A stretch of 64,000 nucleotides of DNA from Paenibacillus prosopidis (GTDB lineage Bacteria > Bacillota > Bacilli > Paenibacillales > Paenibacillaceae): NCBI RefSeq assembly GCF_003337375.1, contig NZ_QPJD01000003.1, positions 124,001-188,000 on the forward strand, written 5' to 3'. Positions 1-9,321 of the stretch are shown one piece after another (position 1 is the stretch's first letter; each line of letters begins with the position of its first letter). The position numbers were made by a program, and so were the translations under genes. The notes below the pieces were generated by a model. That model had not been told where the DNA came from, did not search any database, and worked only from the letters and a program-made list of their open reading frames with translations.

Positions 1-472
1 TGGTCACGTTGGCGTTATATCCCGTTCCGGTACTTTGACATATGAAGCGGTTCACCAGCTGACTACCCGTGGAATTGGTCAATCGTCCGCGGTCGGTATC
101 GGCGGCGACCCGGTTAAAGGCTCTGAGTTCATTGATATTTTAAGCAAATTCAATGATGACCCAGAAACGTATGCCGTTATCATGATCGGCGAAATCGGCG
201 GTACAGCAGAAGAAGAAGCCGCTGAGTGGATTAAAGCGAATATGAAGAAGCCGGTTGTCGGCTTTATTGGCGGCGCTACAGCGCCTCCTGGCAAACGGAT
301 GGGACATGCAGGCGCAATCATTTCCGGAGGAAAAGGTACAGCTGCTGAAAAAATCGCCACGCTTGAGGCTTGCGGAATTAAAGTAGCTCCAACTCCTTCT
401 GAGATGGGCTCGACGCTTGTGAGCGTTCTACAAGAGCAAGGCTTGCTCGAAAAATGTATTACCCGCAAATAA
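1..472 (+). CDS. sucD: Succinyl-CoA ligase (ADP-forming) alpha subunit, 3' part
   Basis: C-terminal 156 codons of SucD; the reading frame is open from base 2, so the 5' part lies outside the window. With SucB/SucC it makes succinyl-CoA synthetase of the TCA cycle, converting succinyl-CoA to succinate with substrate-level phosphorylation. The motif [16 protein letters not shown] at the left edge belongs to the CoA-ligase domain, and RMGHAGAI holds the active-site histidine (codon 305-307) that is transiently phosphorylated in this family. It is followed by a strong terminator, so it probably ends a sucCD operon and is transcribed apart from dprA. In Bacillales sucD precedes dprA and topA, as here. 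Confidence 0.95.
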   Translation, partial: GHVGVISRSGTLTYEAVHQLTTRGIGQSSAVGIGGDPVKGSEFIDILSKFNDDPETYAVIMIGEIGGTAEEEAAEWIKANMKKPVVGFIGGATAPPGKRMGHAGAIISGGKGTAAEKIATLEACGIKVAPTPSEMGSTLVSVLQEQGLLEKCITRK

Positions 473-496
473 TACAATAGAACCATGTAAGGTAAG

Positions 497-542
497 CAAC
501 CTTTCAACGACCCGATAACGGGAGTTGAAAGGTTGTTTTTTT
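497..542 (+). terminator. Rho-independent terminator after sucD
   Basis: A perfect 12-bp arm pair, CAACCTTTCAAC (497-508) and GTTGAAAGGTTG (524-535), is extended by an inner CCCG/CGGG stem and followed by seven T (536-542). It lies 24 bases after the sucD stop. Confidence 0.95.
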
Positions 543-625
543 GTTTAAAAGATAAGAAAGTATAAATTTGAACCTTATACGATACTTCCATTTCACCGCG
601 AAACTAGCTTTACCGCCAAGGCAGG

Positions 626-666
626 CACAGAACCAAGCTGAGCACAAACGCAGCTAACGGTTCGTG
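626..666 (+). other. Hairpin-forming element in the sucD-dprA gap
   Basis: CAC-A-GAACC (626-634) pairs with GGTTC-GTG (659-666) with one bulged A, and inside it AGCTG (636-640) pairs with CAGCT (651-655), giving 13 base pairs with a 10-base loop. There is no following T-run, so it does not look like a terminator. It may be a leader structure for dprA-topA; no known RNA family was recognised. Confidence 0.5.
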
Positions 667-716
667 CGAAGCGACAGCCGTTTACGCTTGTACGCTGCCA
701 TTATTTTATCGGTTGA

Positions 717-761
717 CTTGCATTCTTTAGCCGTGTAACGCACAATAGATAAGAATGCAAG
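717..761 (+). repeat. 11-bp perfect inverted repeat upstream of dprA
   Basis: CTTGCATTCTT (717-727) and AAGAATGCAAG (751-761) are exact reverse complements separated by 23 bases, ending 30 bases before the dprA start. It could be an operator or an mRNA stem. A TTGACT at 713-718 resembles a -35 box overlapping the left arm, but no convincing -10 follows at 17 bases. Confidence 0.5.
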
Positions 762-791
762 CCAGCCCTAAAGAAGAAGGGGTTGGATATA

Positions 792-1925
792 ATGATTAAT
801 ACTACCGACATTCGCAGACAAATGATTATTGCTTTTCATGAAATTCCCGGCATTGGATGGCATACGATTCAGAAAGCCGTTCAGCATCAATTTTGGAATA
901 AAAATTCATGGAGTATAGAGGATTTACTAGCAATAGGATTACGTAAAGGCCAAGCTCAATCCGCGTTCGAGCGCTATGAGCAGCGTCCTTGGATATTAAC
1001 GGAGGATCCTTCCGCTGCGGTAGCGAATGCTGGAGCGGTAGCCATAACGCCTTTCGATTCGAGTTATCCGCCAATACTGAGGGAAATTGCGCAACCGCCG
1101 TGGGTATTATATGCGCGGGGAAGAGTTGAACTGCTGCAGCGTCCGGCAATAGCAGTCGTTGGGACGAGAGTTCCGACCGCATATGGCAGGCATTCAGCTG
1201 CAGCGCTTGCTCAGGAGCTCTCTGCGTCGGGCTTAACCGTTGTGAGCGGTCTCGCACGAGGCGTAGACAGCAAAGCGCATGAAGCCGCTCTCTTTGGAGC
1301 GGGAGGTACGATAGCTGTTCTGCCAACGCCTATCGATACATGCTACCCGCCTGAGAATCAATCGTTATTCAATAAAATTGCGGAGCAGGGCCTGCTCGTC
1401 TCAGAGACGCCGATCGGTACGCCGCTGCACCCTGGACAATTCCCGCAGCGCAACCGCATTATTGCCGCATTGTCTGCAGGTACTGTCGTCGTTGAGGGTG
1501 CAACACGCAGCGGTTCACTTATTACGGCGAAGCATGCATTAGAAATGTCGAGAGAAATATTCGCTATTCCAGGTCCGATCTCGTCTCCAAAGAGCGAAGG
1601 CCCTAACGAGCTTATCAAACGAGGAGAAGCGAAGCTGATTAGCGGCGTTGCAGATATTTTGGATGAACTGAAATGGCTGCCTGCAGCTATCGAAGCGCAT
1701 CAACGAGCTAATGAAACAAGCGGTGCTAAACAAGCTGAAGCATCCGTTCAATTAACTCCAGAGGAGAATAAGCTGGTTGCTTTTTTGCAGGATCAGCCCT
1801 TGTCTATTAATGATTTGCACGAGCTGTCAGCCATTCCGTTTGGACATTTGAACGCACTTCTGCTAAATTTATGTATAAAACGGAAAATCGAACTGCAGCC
1901 CGGGTCAATATATATCGCATTGTAA
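792..1925 (+). CDS. dprA: DNA-processing protein DprA (Smf)
   Basis: DprA protects incoming single-stranded DNA during natural transformation and loads RecA on it. The 377-aa product has an N-terminal helix-hairpin-like region (about 1-65), the Rossmann-like DprA core (about 80-285) with [11 protein letters not shown] and [15 protein letters not shown], and a C-terminal winged-helix domain (about 315-377). It is longer than the roughly 300-aa B. subtilis protein because of the N-terminal and C-terminal extra domains, which are common in the family. ATG 792 is chosen over an in-frame TTG at 783 because AGAAGGGG sits about 9 bases before it. topA follows after 28 bases, so the two are probably cotranscribed. 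Confidence 0.95.
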   Translation: MINTTDIRRQMIIAFHEIPGIGWHTIQKAVQHQFWNKNSWSIEDLLAIGLRKGQAQSAFERYEQRPWILTEDPSAAVANAGAVAITPFDSSYPPILREIAQPPWVLYARGRVELLQRPAIAVVGTRVPTAYGRHSAAALAQELSASGLTVVSGLARGVDSKAHEAALFGAGGTIAVLPTPIDTCYPPENQSLFNKIAEQGLLVSETPIGTPLHPGQFPQRNRIIAALSAGTVVVEGATRSGSLITAKHALEMSREIFAIPGPISSPKSEGPNELIKRGEAKLISGVADILDELKWLPAAIEAHQRANETSGAKQAEASVQLTPEENKLVAFLQDQPLSINDLHELSAIPFGHLNALLLNLCIKRKIELQPGSIYIAL

Positions 1926-1953
1926 CTTGCAGTGGAGAGAGGAGGCGCCTCAC

Positions 1954-4059
1954 ATGGCAGATTCTTTAGTTATCGTCGAATCACCCGCCAAAGCGAAAAC
2001 GATTGGAAAATATTTAGGAAGCAAATATATCGTAAAAGCTTCTATGGGACATATTCGCGATTTGCCCAAAAGCCAGATCGGCGTCGAGGTTGAAAATGAT
2101 TTTAATCCAAAATATATAACGATACGCGGCAAAGGCAGTGTCCTAAAGGAATTGAAGGATGCCAGCAAAAAAGTGAAACACGTCTATCTGGCGGCCGATC
2201 CGGATCGCGAAGGAGAAGCGATTGCCTGGCACTTGGCTCACTACTTGGAGCTCGATGAAACAGATACATGCCGCGTTGTATTTAATGAAATAACGAAGCA
2301 AGCGGTTAAGGATGCGTTCAAAACTCCGCGTAAAATCAATATGGATTTAGTGAATGCACAACAAGCAAGGCGTATTTTGGATCGGTTGGTCGGTTATAAA
2401 ATAAGCCCGTTGCTTTGGAAAAAAGTTAAAAAGGGCTTGTCGGCCGGGCGTGTGCAGTCGGTCGCTGTGAAGCTCATCATCGACCGTGAGAATGAAATCG
2501 ATGCTTTCGTGCCAGAAGAGTACTGGTCGATTACGGCTAAGCTAAGCCATTCCGGTATTCCTTTCGATGCGAAATATTATTCAGTTAACGGCGAGAAGCG
2601 CGAGCTGGGCAAAGAAGCAGATGTTCAGGAAGTGCTCAGCGCGATGAAGGGAAGTCCCTTCACCGTGTCCGATGTCAGAGAGAAAGAACGTCTCCGCAAT
2701 CCAGCGCCACCTTTCATAACGAGCTCTTTGCAGCAGGAGGCGGCAAGAAAGCTAGGCTTTCGGGCTTCCAAAACGATGTCAGTTGCTCAGCAGCTGTATG
2801 AGGGCGTTGAGCTCGGCAAAGAGGGTACAGTCGGTTTAATTACGTATATGAGAACCGATTCAACCCGTATATCCCCTGTAGCGCAAGAGGAAACGAACCT
2901 TTATATAACGGATAAATACGGTGCAGCCTTCGTACCGGAGCAACCCAGAGTATATACAAAGAAAAATAGTAATGCACAGGATGCGCATGAAGCGATTCGT
3001 CCGACCTCGGTTATGCGTGATCCGGAATCGATGAAGCCGTTTCTGAGCCGTGATCAGCTTCGTTTATATAAGCTTATCTGGGAGCGCTACGTATCGAGTC
3101 AAATGCAGTCAGCTGTGCTTGATACGATGACGGTGGATTTGCAGGCAGGCGATACGGTTTTTAGAGCAGCTGGCTCTAAAGTGAAGTTTGCCGGTTTCAT
3201 GAAGGTGTATGTTGAAGGAAATGATGACGGTACGGTAGAGGAGCATAAGTTTTTACCGCCGCTGGCAGTAGGGGAAGTTATTAACTCTGAAGCGATTGAT
3301 CCAAAGCAGCACTTTACGCAGCCGCCGCCGCGCTATACGGAAGCAAGACTCGTAAAGACACTTGAGGAGCTCGGGATAGGACGTCCAAGTACGTACGCTC
3401 CAACGCTGGAAACCGTTCAGAAACGCGGTTATGTGGCTATGGAAGAGAAAAAATTCATTCCAACAGAGCTTGGCGATCTCGTTATTCAGCTGATGGAAGA
3501 ATTTTTCCCGGAAATTCTCGATGCCGAATTTACTGCCAATATGGAAGGTAATCTCGACAATGTTGAGGAAGGCACGGAGGATTGGGTAAAGGTACTTGCA
3601 ACCTTTTACGAATCGTTTGAGAAGCGGCTTGAAGTAGCCGAGGATGAAATGAAGGAAATTGAAATACAAGATGAAGTATCCGATGAACTTTGCGAAAAAT
3701 GCGGACTTCACCTGGTTTACAAAATGGGTAGATTCGGAAAGTTTCTTGCCTGCTCCGGTTTTCCGGATTGCCGTAATACGAAGCCTATCGTCAAAGATAT
3801 TGGAGTTACATGCCCGAAATGCGCCCAAGGGAAGATTATCGAGAGACGCAGCAAAAAAGGACGTATTTTCTACGGCTGTGATCAATATCCGGGCTGTGAT
3901 TATGTTTCGTGGGACAAACCGACTGGCAAGCCTTGTCCGCAATGCGATTCCATGCTCGTAGAGAAGCGAAACCGCAACGGCGTAAAGCTGCAATGTCCAT
4001 CATGCGACTATTCCGAAGAGGTTCCGGACGAAGATGAGCATGATATGGAGAACGGCTAA
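1954..4059 (+). CDS. topA: DNA topoisomerase I
   Basis: Type IA topoisomerase that relaxes negatively supercoiled DNA by a single-strand break and passage. The 701-aa protein starts with a Toprim domain ([18 protein letters not shown], then [13 protein letters not shown]), followed by the type IA core with the active-site tyrosine Tyr298 in YMRTDSTR. Three C-terminal four-cysteine zinc ribbons (from CEKCG, CPKC and CPQC, about residues 575-690) match the usual topA tail. ATG 1954 is chosen because AGGAGG at 1940-1945 is 8 bases upstream. The length fits the B. subtilis enzyme (691 aa). Confidence 0.97.
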   Translation: MADSLVIVESPAKAKTIGKYLGSKYIVKASMGHIRDLPKSQIGVEVENDFNPKYITIRGKGSVLKELKDASKKVKHVYLAADPDREGEAIAWHLAHYLELDETDTCRVVFNEITKQAVKDAFKTPRKINMDLVNAQQARRILDRLVGYKISPLLWKKVKKGLSAGRVQSVAVKLIIDRENEIDAFVPEEYWSITAKLSHSGIPFDAKYYSVNGEKRELGKEADVQEVLSAMKGSPFTVSDVREKERLRNPAPPFITSSLQQEAARKLGFRASKTMSVAQQLYEGVELGKEGTVGLITYMRTDSTRISPVAQEETNLYITDKYGAAFVPEQPRVYTKKNSNAQDAHEAIRPTSVMRDPESMKPFLSRDQLRLYKLIWERYVSSQMQSAVLDTMTVDLQAGDTVFRAAGSKVKFAGFMKVYVEGNDDGTVEEHKFLPPLAVGEVINSEAIDPKQHFTQPPPRYTEARLVKTLEELGIGRPSTYAPTLETVQKRGYVAMEEKKFIPTELGDLVIQLMEEFFPEILDAEFTANMEGNLDNVEEGTEDWVKVLATFYESFEKRLEVAEDEMKEIEIQDEVSDELCEKCGLHLVYKMGRFGKFLACSGFPDCRNTKPIVKDIGVTCPKCAQGKIIERRSKKGRIFYGCDQYPGCDYVSWDKPTGKPCPQCDSMLVEKRNRNGVKLQCPSCDYSEEVPDEDEHDMENG

Positions 4060-4116
4060 CCTACATGGAAGCAGCCGATTGCTAAGCTTATCTACCCAAT
4101 TCAGCAGCATCACCCC

Positions 4117-4140
4117 GTCCTCCCTTTTAACAGGGAGGAC
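4117..4140 (+). repeat. Hairpin GTCCTCCC/GGGAGGAC after topA
   Basis: Perfect 8-bp arms (4117-4124 and 4133-4140) with an 8-base loop, 57 bases after the topA stop. It lacks a T-run on either strand, so it is at best a weak transcription terminator. Confidence 0.55.
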
Positions 4141-4185
4141 ACCGTTGTTATACGAGCTAGTTTATTTGATCAATCAGCATGAACG

Positions 4186-4206
4186 ACCCTCCCGCTTCGG
4201 GAGGGT
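4186..4206 (+). repeat. Hairpin ACCCTCCC/GGGAGGGT
   Basis: Perfect 8-bp arms (4186-4193 and 4199-4206) with loop GCTTC and only TT after the stem. It shares the CCCTCCC/GGGAGGG core with the hairpin at 4742-4770. It may terminate topA transcription or be a member of a small repeat family. Confidence 0.55.
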
Positions 4207-4370
4207 TTAACCATCGATAAGCCTGTGTCAGAAAATACGAGGCTGACGGTACAGATGGTATCCAATTACTGGAAAACATTTAATATGCATCTACAGCAAA
4301 CTGATCAATCGCTCGATGATAAGGGTAACATAAGGCGTTATTTCATCAAAAAAACCAATCAATGAAAATA

Positions 4371-4461
4371 TAACGGTATTTGCTGGTCTTATTTTGCTCC
4401 TTCAACATCGTTTTGAGTTAAATAGCCCCTATACATAAAATAAGACTACAAATTACCGTTA
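4371..4461. repeat. Palindromic repeat element, MITE-like or stem-loop repeat
   Basis: Two 25-base arms face each other: TAACGGTA-TTTG-CTG-GTCTTATTTT (4371-4395) and AAAATAAGAC-TA-CAAA-T-TACCGTTA (4437-4461). They match at 22 positions if two small bulges are allowed, around a 41-base centre. Another TACCGTTA copy lies at 4505-4512. The shape is that of a short non-coding palindromic element. I believe similar elements recur between genes in Paenibacillus, but this is recollection and was not checked. Confidence 0.6.
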
Positions 4462-4741
4462 ATTTATAAAAACAAGCTATATCCAGCCCAATAAAGCCCA
4501 TCTATACCGTTATTGGTAGGTGCAGGTATAAACAGGCTGCTAATTCACCCGAATGATTGATGCATTTCAACTAATGGCTCTAAAAGCTCTAAACGCTCAA
4601 GTCGCCCAAATCAGTTGCACCAAAAGTAAAGCGTGTCCCGAAGGGACGAAAGCGCTCACCGAACCAAATGTACAGCATCGCACCTTTTTCTCTCCCACGT
4701 TCTTACGGATTCGGGTGTCCAGAGGGCAGCGACCTCCTAGG

Positions 4742-4770
4742 CCCTCCCTTGGAAGGGAGGTTTGGGAGGG
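4742..4770 (+). repeat. GC-rich inverted repeat with two alternative 3' arms
   Basis: CCTCCCTT (4743-4750) pairs with AAGGGAGG (4753-4760), while CCCTCCC (4742-4748) can instead pair with GGGAGGG (4764-4770). It repeats the core of the hairpin at 4186-4206. Confidence 0.5.
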
Positions 4771-4780
4771 TTCGAAAATT

Positions 4781-4868
4781 CTTTTGAAAGTTGGTTAAAA
4801 GCCTTTAAGGTTTGGTTAGAGTTCTTTAAAGGTTTGGATTGAATCCTTTAAAGGTTTGGATAGAACCC
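4781..4868 (+). repeat. Degenerate tandem repeat, about four 21-22-base units
   Basis: Units begin near 4781, 4802, 4824 and 4846, each built on CTTTAAAGGTTTGGxTxGAA. Units three and four are nearly identical, the first is the most diverged. The array ends about 40 bases before the trmFO start, so it lies in or near its promoter and leader. Confidence 0.65.
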
Positions 4869-4910
4869 TTGAGGGCAGGGTGAAAAAATACAGAAGGGAT
4901 TGAACCTATT

Positions 4911-6230
4911 TTGTCGCAACCACAAAAAGTAACAGTCATCGGAGCTGGTCTTGCAGGAAGTGAAGCCGCATGGCAAATCGCATCGCAGGGAGTTCCCGTC
5001 GTTTTATATGAAATGCGCCCGGTTACGAAAACGCCGGCTCATCATACAAATCAATTCGCAGAGCTTGTGTGCAGCAACAGCTTACGCGCAAACGGACTGA
5101 CGAACGCGGTAGGTGTGTTAAAGGAAGAGATGCGTCAACTGGACTCGCTTATAATGAGCTGTGCCGACCAGCATGCTGTACCGGCAGGCGGAGCTCTTGC
5201 CGTTGACCGTGACGGATTTTCCGGTGAAGTTACACGGAAGCTGCATGACCATCCACTCGTCGAGGTTCGCAACGAAGAAGTAACGGATATTCCGGCAGAC
5301 GGCATTGTCGTCATTGCAACCGGTCCATTAACAGCACCGGGCTTGTCCTCGCAAATTCGCGAGCTGCTGGGCGAAGAGTATTTTTATTTTTACGACGCTG
5401 CCGCTCCAATTGTAGAAAAAGATTCAATAGATATGAACAAAGTGTATCTGGCTTCACGCTATGATAAAGGTGAGGCTGCTTATCTGAACTGTCCGATGAC
5501 GGAAGAGGAGTTCGACGTTTTCCATGAGGCGCTCACTACGGCCGAGACGGCAGAACTTAAGGAATTTGAGAAGGAAGTATATTTCGAAGGCTGCATGCCA
5601 ATTGAAGTAATGGCGAGCAGAGGTAAGCAAACGGTGTTGTTTGGACCAATGAAGCCTGTAGGTCTTATTAATCCGCACACTGGCAAGCTGCCGCATGCCG
5701 TTATTCAGCTGCGTCAGGATAACGCGGCAGGGACGTTATACAATCTTGTCGGTTTTCAAACCCATCTGAAATGGGGCGAACAAAAACGAGTTTTCTCGCT
5801 GATACCAGGACTGGAAAATGCGGAATTCGTACGATACGGCGTTATGCACCGCAATACATTTATTAACTCTCCAAGGCTGCTTAAGCCTACATACCAGCTG
5901 AACAACCGGGATACGTTGTTTTTTGCCGGCCAAATGACAGGGGTAGAAGGTTATGTCGAATCGGCGGCATCGGGACTAATTGCAGGTATAAACGCGGCAA
6001 GGCTCGCACGCGGTCTCGAGCCCGTAGTGCTGCCTGAGCAAACGACATTAGGAAGCATGGCCAACTATATTACGACTGCAGATTTTAAACATTTCCAACC
6101 GATGAACGCCAATTTCGGATTATTCCCGCCGCTTGAGAAAAAGATTCGCAACAAGAAGGAAAAGAACGAAATGATTGCGAATCGCGCTTTGGAAGGCATA
6201 GAACAATTTAAACGGGAACATTTGCAGTAG
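4911..6230 (+). CDS. trmFO: tRNA uracil-54 methyltransferase, methylene-THF and FAD dependent
   Basis: TrmFO makes ribothymidine at position 54 of the T-loop of tRNA with 5,10-methylene-tetrahydrofolate as carbon donor and FAD as cofactor. The 439-aa protein opens with the dinucleotide-binding motif [14 protein letters not shown], then [11 protein letters not shown], a family signature, and near the end [14 protein letters not shown] and GSMANYIT typical of TrmFO/GidA proteins. The start is TTG at 4911 with AGAAGGGA about 11 bases upstream; no better start exists. In B. subtilis xerC (codV) follows; here hslV starts 55 bases after the stop and xerC is missing. Confidence 0.96.
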   Translation: MSQPQKVTVIGAGLAGSEAAWQIASQGVPVVLYEMRPVTKTPAHHTNQFAELVCSNSLRANGLTNAVGVLKEEMRQLDSLIMSCADQHAVPAGGALAVDRDGFSGEVTRKLHDHPLVEVRNEEVTDIPADGIVVIATGPLTAPGLSSQIRELLGEEYFYFYDAAAPIVEKDSIDMNKVYLASRYDKGEAAYLNCPMTEEEFDVFHEALTTAETAELKEFEKEVYFEGCMPIEVMASRGKQTVLFGPMKPVGLINPHTGKLPHAVIQLRQDNAAGTLYNLVGFQTHLKWGEQKRVFSLIPGLENAEFVRYGVMHRNTFINSPRLLKPTYQLNNRDTLFFAGQMTGVEGYVESAASGLIAGINAARLARGLEPVVLPEQTTLGSMANYITTADFKHFQPMNANFGLFPPLEKKIRNKKEKNEMIANRALEGIEQFKREHLQ

Positions 6231-6285
6231 CTGACCGTATTGAAATCGTATTACTTTCAATCATGAAAATAGAGGAGGCAAGGCG

Positions 6286-6831
6286 ATGGAAATGCAATTT
6301 CACGCGACGACGATTTGCGCCGTTCGGCATGAGGGCAAAGGCGCAATTGCAGGAGACGGACAGGTGACTTTCGGGAACAGCATGGTGATGAAGCATCAAG
6401 CGAAAAAAGTAAGAAGGCTATACCGCGGTCAAGTCATTGCGGGGTTTGCCGGTTCAGTTGCTGACGCCATTACGTTATTTGAAAAGTTTGAGGCAAAGCT
6501 TGAGGAACATCATGGGAATTTACAGCGTTCGGCTGTCGAGCTTGCAAAGGATTGGCGCTCTGACCGTATTTTGCGCAGGCTAGAGGCGATGATGCTGGTT
6601 ATGGACCATAGCGGACTGTTGCTTATTTCGGGTAATGGTGAGATTATAGAGCCGGATGACGGCATTTTAGCTATCGGTTCGGGAGGAAGCTTCGCATTGT
6701 CGGCTGCAAGAGCGCTCAAGCGTCACGCAACGGGAATGGAAGCAAAAGATATTGCAAGATCCGCATTGGAAATCGCTGCCGAAATTTGTGTTTTTACCAA
6801 TAATAATATTATCGTAGAAGAGATCGTATAA
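6286..6831 (+). CDS. hslV: HslV/ClpQ protease subunit of the HslVU complex
   Basis: Proteasome-like peptidase that forms the double-ring core of HslVU (ClpYQ, CodWX in B. subtilis). The 181-aa sequence shows [28 protein letters not shown] and [19 protein letters not shown], all typical. ATG 6286 has AGGAGG 7 bases upstream, so the start is firm. The predicted N-terminus is [10 protein letters not shown]: the catalytic threonine expected just after Met in most HslV is at residue 8, and the Ser2 used by B. subtilis CodW is a Glu. Some other Firmicutes HslV also start with a short extension. hslU follows after 77 bases. Confidence 0.95.
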   Translation: MEMQFHATTICAVRHEGKGAIAGDGQVTFGNSMVMKHQAKKVRRLYRGQVIAGFAGSVADAITLFEKFEAKLEEHHGNLQRSAVELAKDWRSDRILRRLEAMMLVMDHSGLLLISGNGEIIEPDDGILAIGSGGSFALSAARALKRHATGMEAKDIARSALEIAAEICVFTNNNIIVEEIV

Positions 6832-6908
6832 ATCGAATGAAGGTTTTTGTTAGTGTGCGAAGCTTCGGAGGGTCATATAAACGAGTATAAAGCGGAGGGG
6901 TTTTAAAA

Positions 6909-8309
6909 ATGGGAAATGATGCACTGACGCCGCGTCAGATCGTAGCGGAGCTCGATAAGTATATTGTCGGTCAAAAGCAGGCAAAACGTTCAGTCGCGAT
7001 TGCACTGCGTAATCGTTACCGCAGAAGCTTGCTTGATGAAACGCTGCGCGATGAAATCGTTCCGAAAAATATTTTGATGATCGGGCCAACCGGTGTGGGC
7101 AAAACGGAAATCGCACGCCGTTTGGCGAAGCTGGTAAAAGCGCCATTCGTTAAGCTCGAGGCAACAAAGTTTACCGAAGTAGGCTATGTCGGACGCGATG
7201 TAGAATCAATGGTAAGGGATTTGGTAGAAATATCGATTCGGATGGTGAAGACGGAAAAAACCGAAAAGGTAAAGGACAGAGCAGAGAAGCTTGCGAATGA
7301 CAGAATCGTTCTGCTCCTGGCCCCTTCAGCGGCGAAAGCGAAGTCGCAAAAAAATCCGTTCGAAATGCTGTTTGGAAATCAGCAGCAGTCGCAGGAGGAA
7401 GCGGCAGAGCCTGAGGCAGATCAGGGGCTGATTCAAAAACGTTCGCAAATCAAGGAGCAGCTGGCTGCCGGCAAGCTCGAGAATGAGATCATTGAAATTG
7501 AGGTGGAGGATTCCTCCCCCAATATGATGGATATGCTCTCAGGCCAAGGTCCGGAAGGTATGGGAATGAATATGCATGAGCTATTCGGTCAGCTGATGCC
7601 GAAGAAGCCCAAAAAACGCAAGCTCCCTATAAAAGAAGCGCGCAAGGCGTTGATTTTGGAGGAAGCGAACAAATTAATCGATATGGATGATGTCATATCC
7701 GAATCGATTATTCGAGCTGAGCAGTCGGGTATTATCTTCATAGATGAAATCGATAAAATCGCAAGTCCTTCACGCGGATCAGGTCCGGATGTATCAAGGG
7801 AAGGCGTTCAGCGCGACATTTTACCTATTGTTGAAGGATCGACTGTTATGACAAAGTACGGCCCGGTTAAAACTGACTATGTTCTGTTTATAGCTGCGGG
7901 CGCTTTTCATGTTGCCAAACCTTCAGATCTAATTCCCGAGCTTCAGGGACGTTTCCCGATTCGGGTAGAGCTGACAAGTTTAAGCTTGGATGATTTTGTA
8001 AGTATTTTGAAGGAGCCCAAAAATGCTCTGACAAAGCAATATGCAGCACTGCTGGAGACTGAAGGCATACAAATTGAGTTTTCGGATGAGGCGATTCGCG
8101 AGCTGGCTTCAATTGCTGCGGACGTGAATCGCAACACTGAAAATATCGGGGCGCGCAGGCTGCATACGATTTTGGAAAAGCTGCTTGAAGATTTGTCGTT
8201 TGAAGCGCCTGAGCTGTCACTCGAGAAAATGACGATTACACCTGAATATGTTAAGGAAAAACTGGGAACCATTGCGCAAAATCGAGATTTAAGTCAATAT
8301 ATATTGTAG
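6909..8309 (+). CDS. hslU: HslU/ClpY ATPase subunit of the HslVU protease
   Basis: AAA+ unfoldase that feeds substrates into HslV. The 466-aa protein has the N-terminal [17 protein letters not shown], Walker [13 protein letters not shown] (about 58-69), an acidic/Gln-rich intermediate (I) domain (about 120-240) and Walker [12 protein letters not shown] (about 276). The C-terminus ends in LSQYIL, the type of tail that docks into HslV. GGAGGGG lies about 8 bases before ATG 6909. codY is only 27 bases downstream, consistent with the codV-codW-codX-codY type operon of Bacillales. Confidence 0.97.
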   Translation: MGNDALTPRQIVAELDKYIVGQKQAKRSVAIALRNRYRRSLLDETLRDEIVPKNILMIGPTGVGKTEIARRLAKLVKAPFVKLEATKFTEVGYVGRDVESMVRDLVEISIRMVKTEKTEKVKDRAEKLANDRIVLLLAPSAAKAKSQKNPFEMLFGNQQQSQEEAAEPEADQGLIQKRSQIKEQLAAGKLENEIIEIEVEDSSPNMMDMLSGQGPEGMGMNMHELFGQLMPKKPKKRKLPIKEARKALILEEANKLIDMDDVISESIIRAEQSGIIFIDEIDKIASPSRGSGPDVSREGVQRDILPIVEGSTVMTKYGPVKTDYVLFIAAGAFHVAKPSDLIPELQGRFPIRVELTSLSLDDFVSILKEPKNALTKQYAALLETEGIQIEFSDEAIRELASIAADVNRNTENIGARRLHTILEKLLEDLSFEAPELSLEKMTITPEYVKEKLGTIAQNRDLSQYIL

Positions 8310-8336
8310 TTGTTATGAGTTTTGGGAGGCATTAGA

Positions 8337-9107
8337 ATGACTTTACTTACAAAAACAAGAACGCTTAACCGGTTGTTGCAACGAGCGGCCGGCAAAGCGC
8401 TTAGTTTCAGAGAAATGGCGGAAGTGCTTTGTACGACCATACAAACGAATGTATTTGTCGTAAGCCGTAAAGGGAAAATACTTGGCTGTGCAGCAGTCGA
8501 CGTGTATGATCATGATTTTATACGTTCGCTATCGGCTGAAGAGCTGCGCTTTCCTCAGGAAAGTAATGTTCGTTTTTTGGATATGCAGGAGTCTATGACG
8601 AATGTTAAGCCTGATTCGGGCATTTATGAGACATTTCCCCGTTTAGGCGATCAGGAAATAATGACGGTTGTTCCCATCATTGGTGGGGGGGATCGCTTAG
8701 GTACATTAGTGCTCACTCGTCAGTCCGGCGCTTTCGATGATGATGATCTCGTGCTTGCAGAGTATGGCTCGACGATCGTAGGCATGGAGATTTTACGTGA
8801 ACGAACCGAAGAAATTGAGCAGGAAGTTCGAAGCCGGGCCGTCGTCGCGGTTGCAGTCGGCTCATTGTCATTTAGTGAGTTGGAAGCAGTGGAGCACATA
8901 TTCGAGGAGCTGGACGGTAAGGAAGGCTTGCTCGTGGCATCGAAAATTGCTGATAGAGTTGGGATTACGCGTTCAGTAATAGTGAATGCTCTTCGCAAGT
9001 TAGAAAGCGCTGGAGTTATTGAAACTAGATCCTTAGGTATGAAGGGGACCTATATTAAAATACTAAATCACCAGTTGTTGCAGGAATTAGATAAAATAAA
9101 ATCGTAA
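8337..9107 (+). CDS. codY: GTP- and branched-chain amino acid-sensing repressor CodY
   Basis: Global regulator that represses starvation genes, including motility in B. subtilis, when GTP and Ile/Leu/Val are high. The 256-aa product has an N-terminal GAF domain (about 1-155, with [18 protein letters not shown]) and a C-terminal winged helix (about 180-256) with [19 protein letters not shown] as recognition helix, almost invariant in CodY. ATG 8337 is preferred to an upstream in-frame TTG at 8322, since GGGAGG lies about 8 bases before ATG. It closes the hslVU-codY unit and is followed by a terminator and the fla/che operon. Confidence 0.97.
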   Translation: MTLLTKTRTLNRLLQRAAGKALSFREMAEVLCTTIQTNVFVVSRKGKILGCAAVDVYDHDFIRSLSAEELRFPQESNVRFLDMQESMTNVKPDSGIYETFPRLGDQEIMTVVPIIGGGDRLGTLVLTRQSGAFDDDDLVLAEYGSTIVGMEILRERTEEIEQEVRSRAVVAVAVGSLSFSELEAVEHIFEELDGKEGLLVASKIADRVGITRSVIVNALRKLESAGVIETRSLGMKGTYIKILNHQLLQELDKIKS

Positions 9108-9131
9108 ATCTGGGACGTTCAGATTATTTTT

Positions 9132-9163
9132 GCCCTATCTTTTATAAAAGATAGGGCTTTTTT
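9132..9163 (+). terminator. Rho-independent terminator after codY
   Basis: GCCCTATCTTTT (9132-9143) pairs with AAAAGATAGGGC (9146-9157) with a minimal loop and is followed by TTTTTT. It sits 24 bases after the codY stop and separates codY from the fla/che operon. Confidence 0.95.
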
Positions 9164-9321
9164 CTTATTGTAATAAATTAGGAAATTGTTGAATATTATG
9201 ATGTCGGCAAAAATCGACACACGTTCCTCATTTTTTTAATATTTAATGTCGAATGCAGCAGGAATGAGGAAAATTCTGTTGAATAGGTAAATAGAACTTC
9301 TAAGAAAAAGGGTGAAACTAC
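9164..9321 (+). promoter_or_regulatory. Presumed fla/che promoter region
   Basis: The 158 AT-rich bases between the codY terminator and flgB must hold the promoter of the fla/che operon. I could not place a clear sigma-A pair with proper spacing, nor a sigma-D promoter (TAAA, then CCGATAT). A TATTAT at 9194-9199 and a TTGTAA at 9168-9173 are 20 bases apart, too far for confidence. AAAGGGTG before flgB is its ribosome binding site. Confidence 0.4.

Larger units (their letters stand above)
4060..4910 (+). other. 850-base intergenic region between topA and trmFO, rich in repeats
   Basis: The largest gap in the window. I see no convincing gene: the longest frame (4553-4798, 81 codons) has no ribosome binding site and runs through repeat DNA. 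The left part has two GC-rich hairpins, the middle an AT-rich stretch with a long palindromic element, and the right part a third GC-rich hairpin and a short tandem array; each is listed separately. Bacillus subtilis has only a short spacer here. Confidence 0.8.

Noticed and set aside
3253..3993. A 246-codon frame on the - strand inside topA
   Set aside because: It is opposite the conserved topoisomerase core and zinc ribbons, with no ribosome site or recognisable domain.
4553..4798. An 81-codon + frame in the topA-trmFO gap
   Set aside because: No ribosome site, low-complexity translation and overlap with the GC-rich repeat and the tandem array; most likely not a gene.
9268..9290. Possible CodY box (AATTTTCWGAAAATT) before flgB
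   Set aside because: AAAATTCTGTTGAAT has about six mismatches to the consensus. CodY control of fla/che is known in B. subtilis, but this site is too weak to call.
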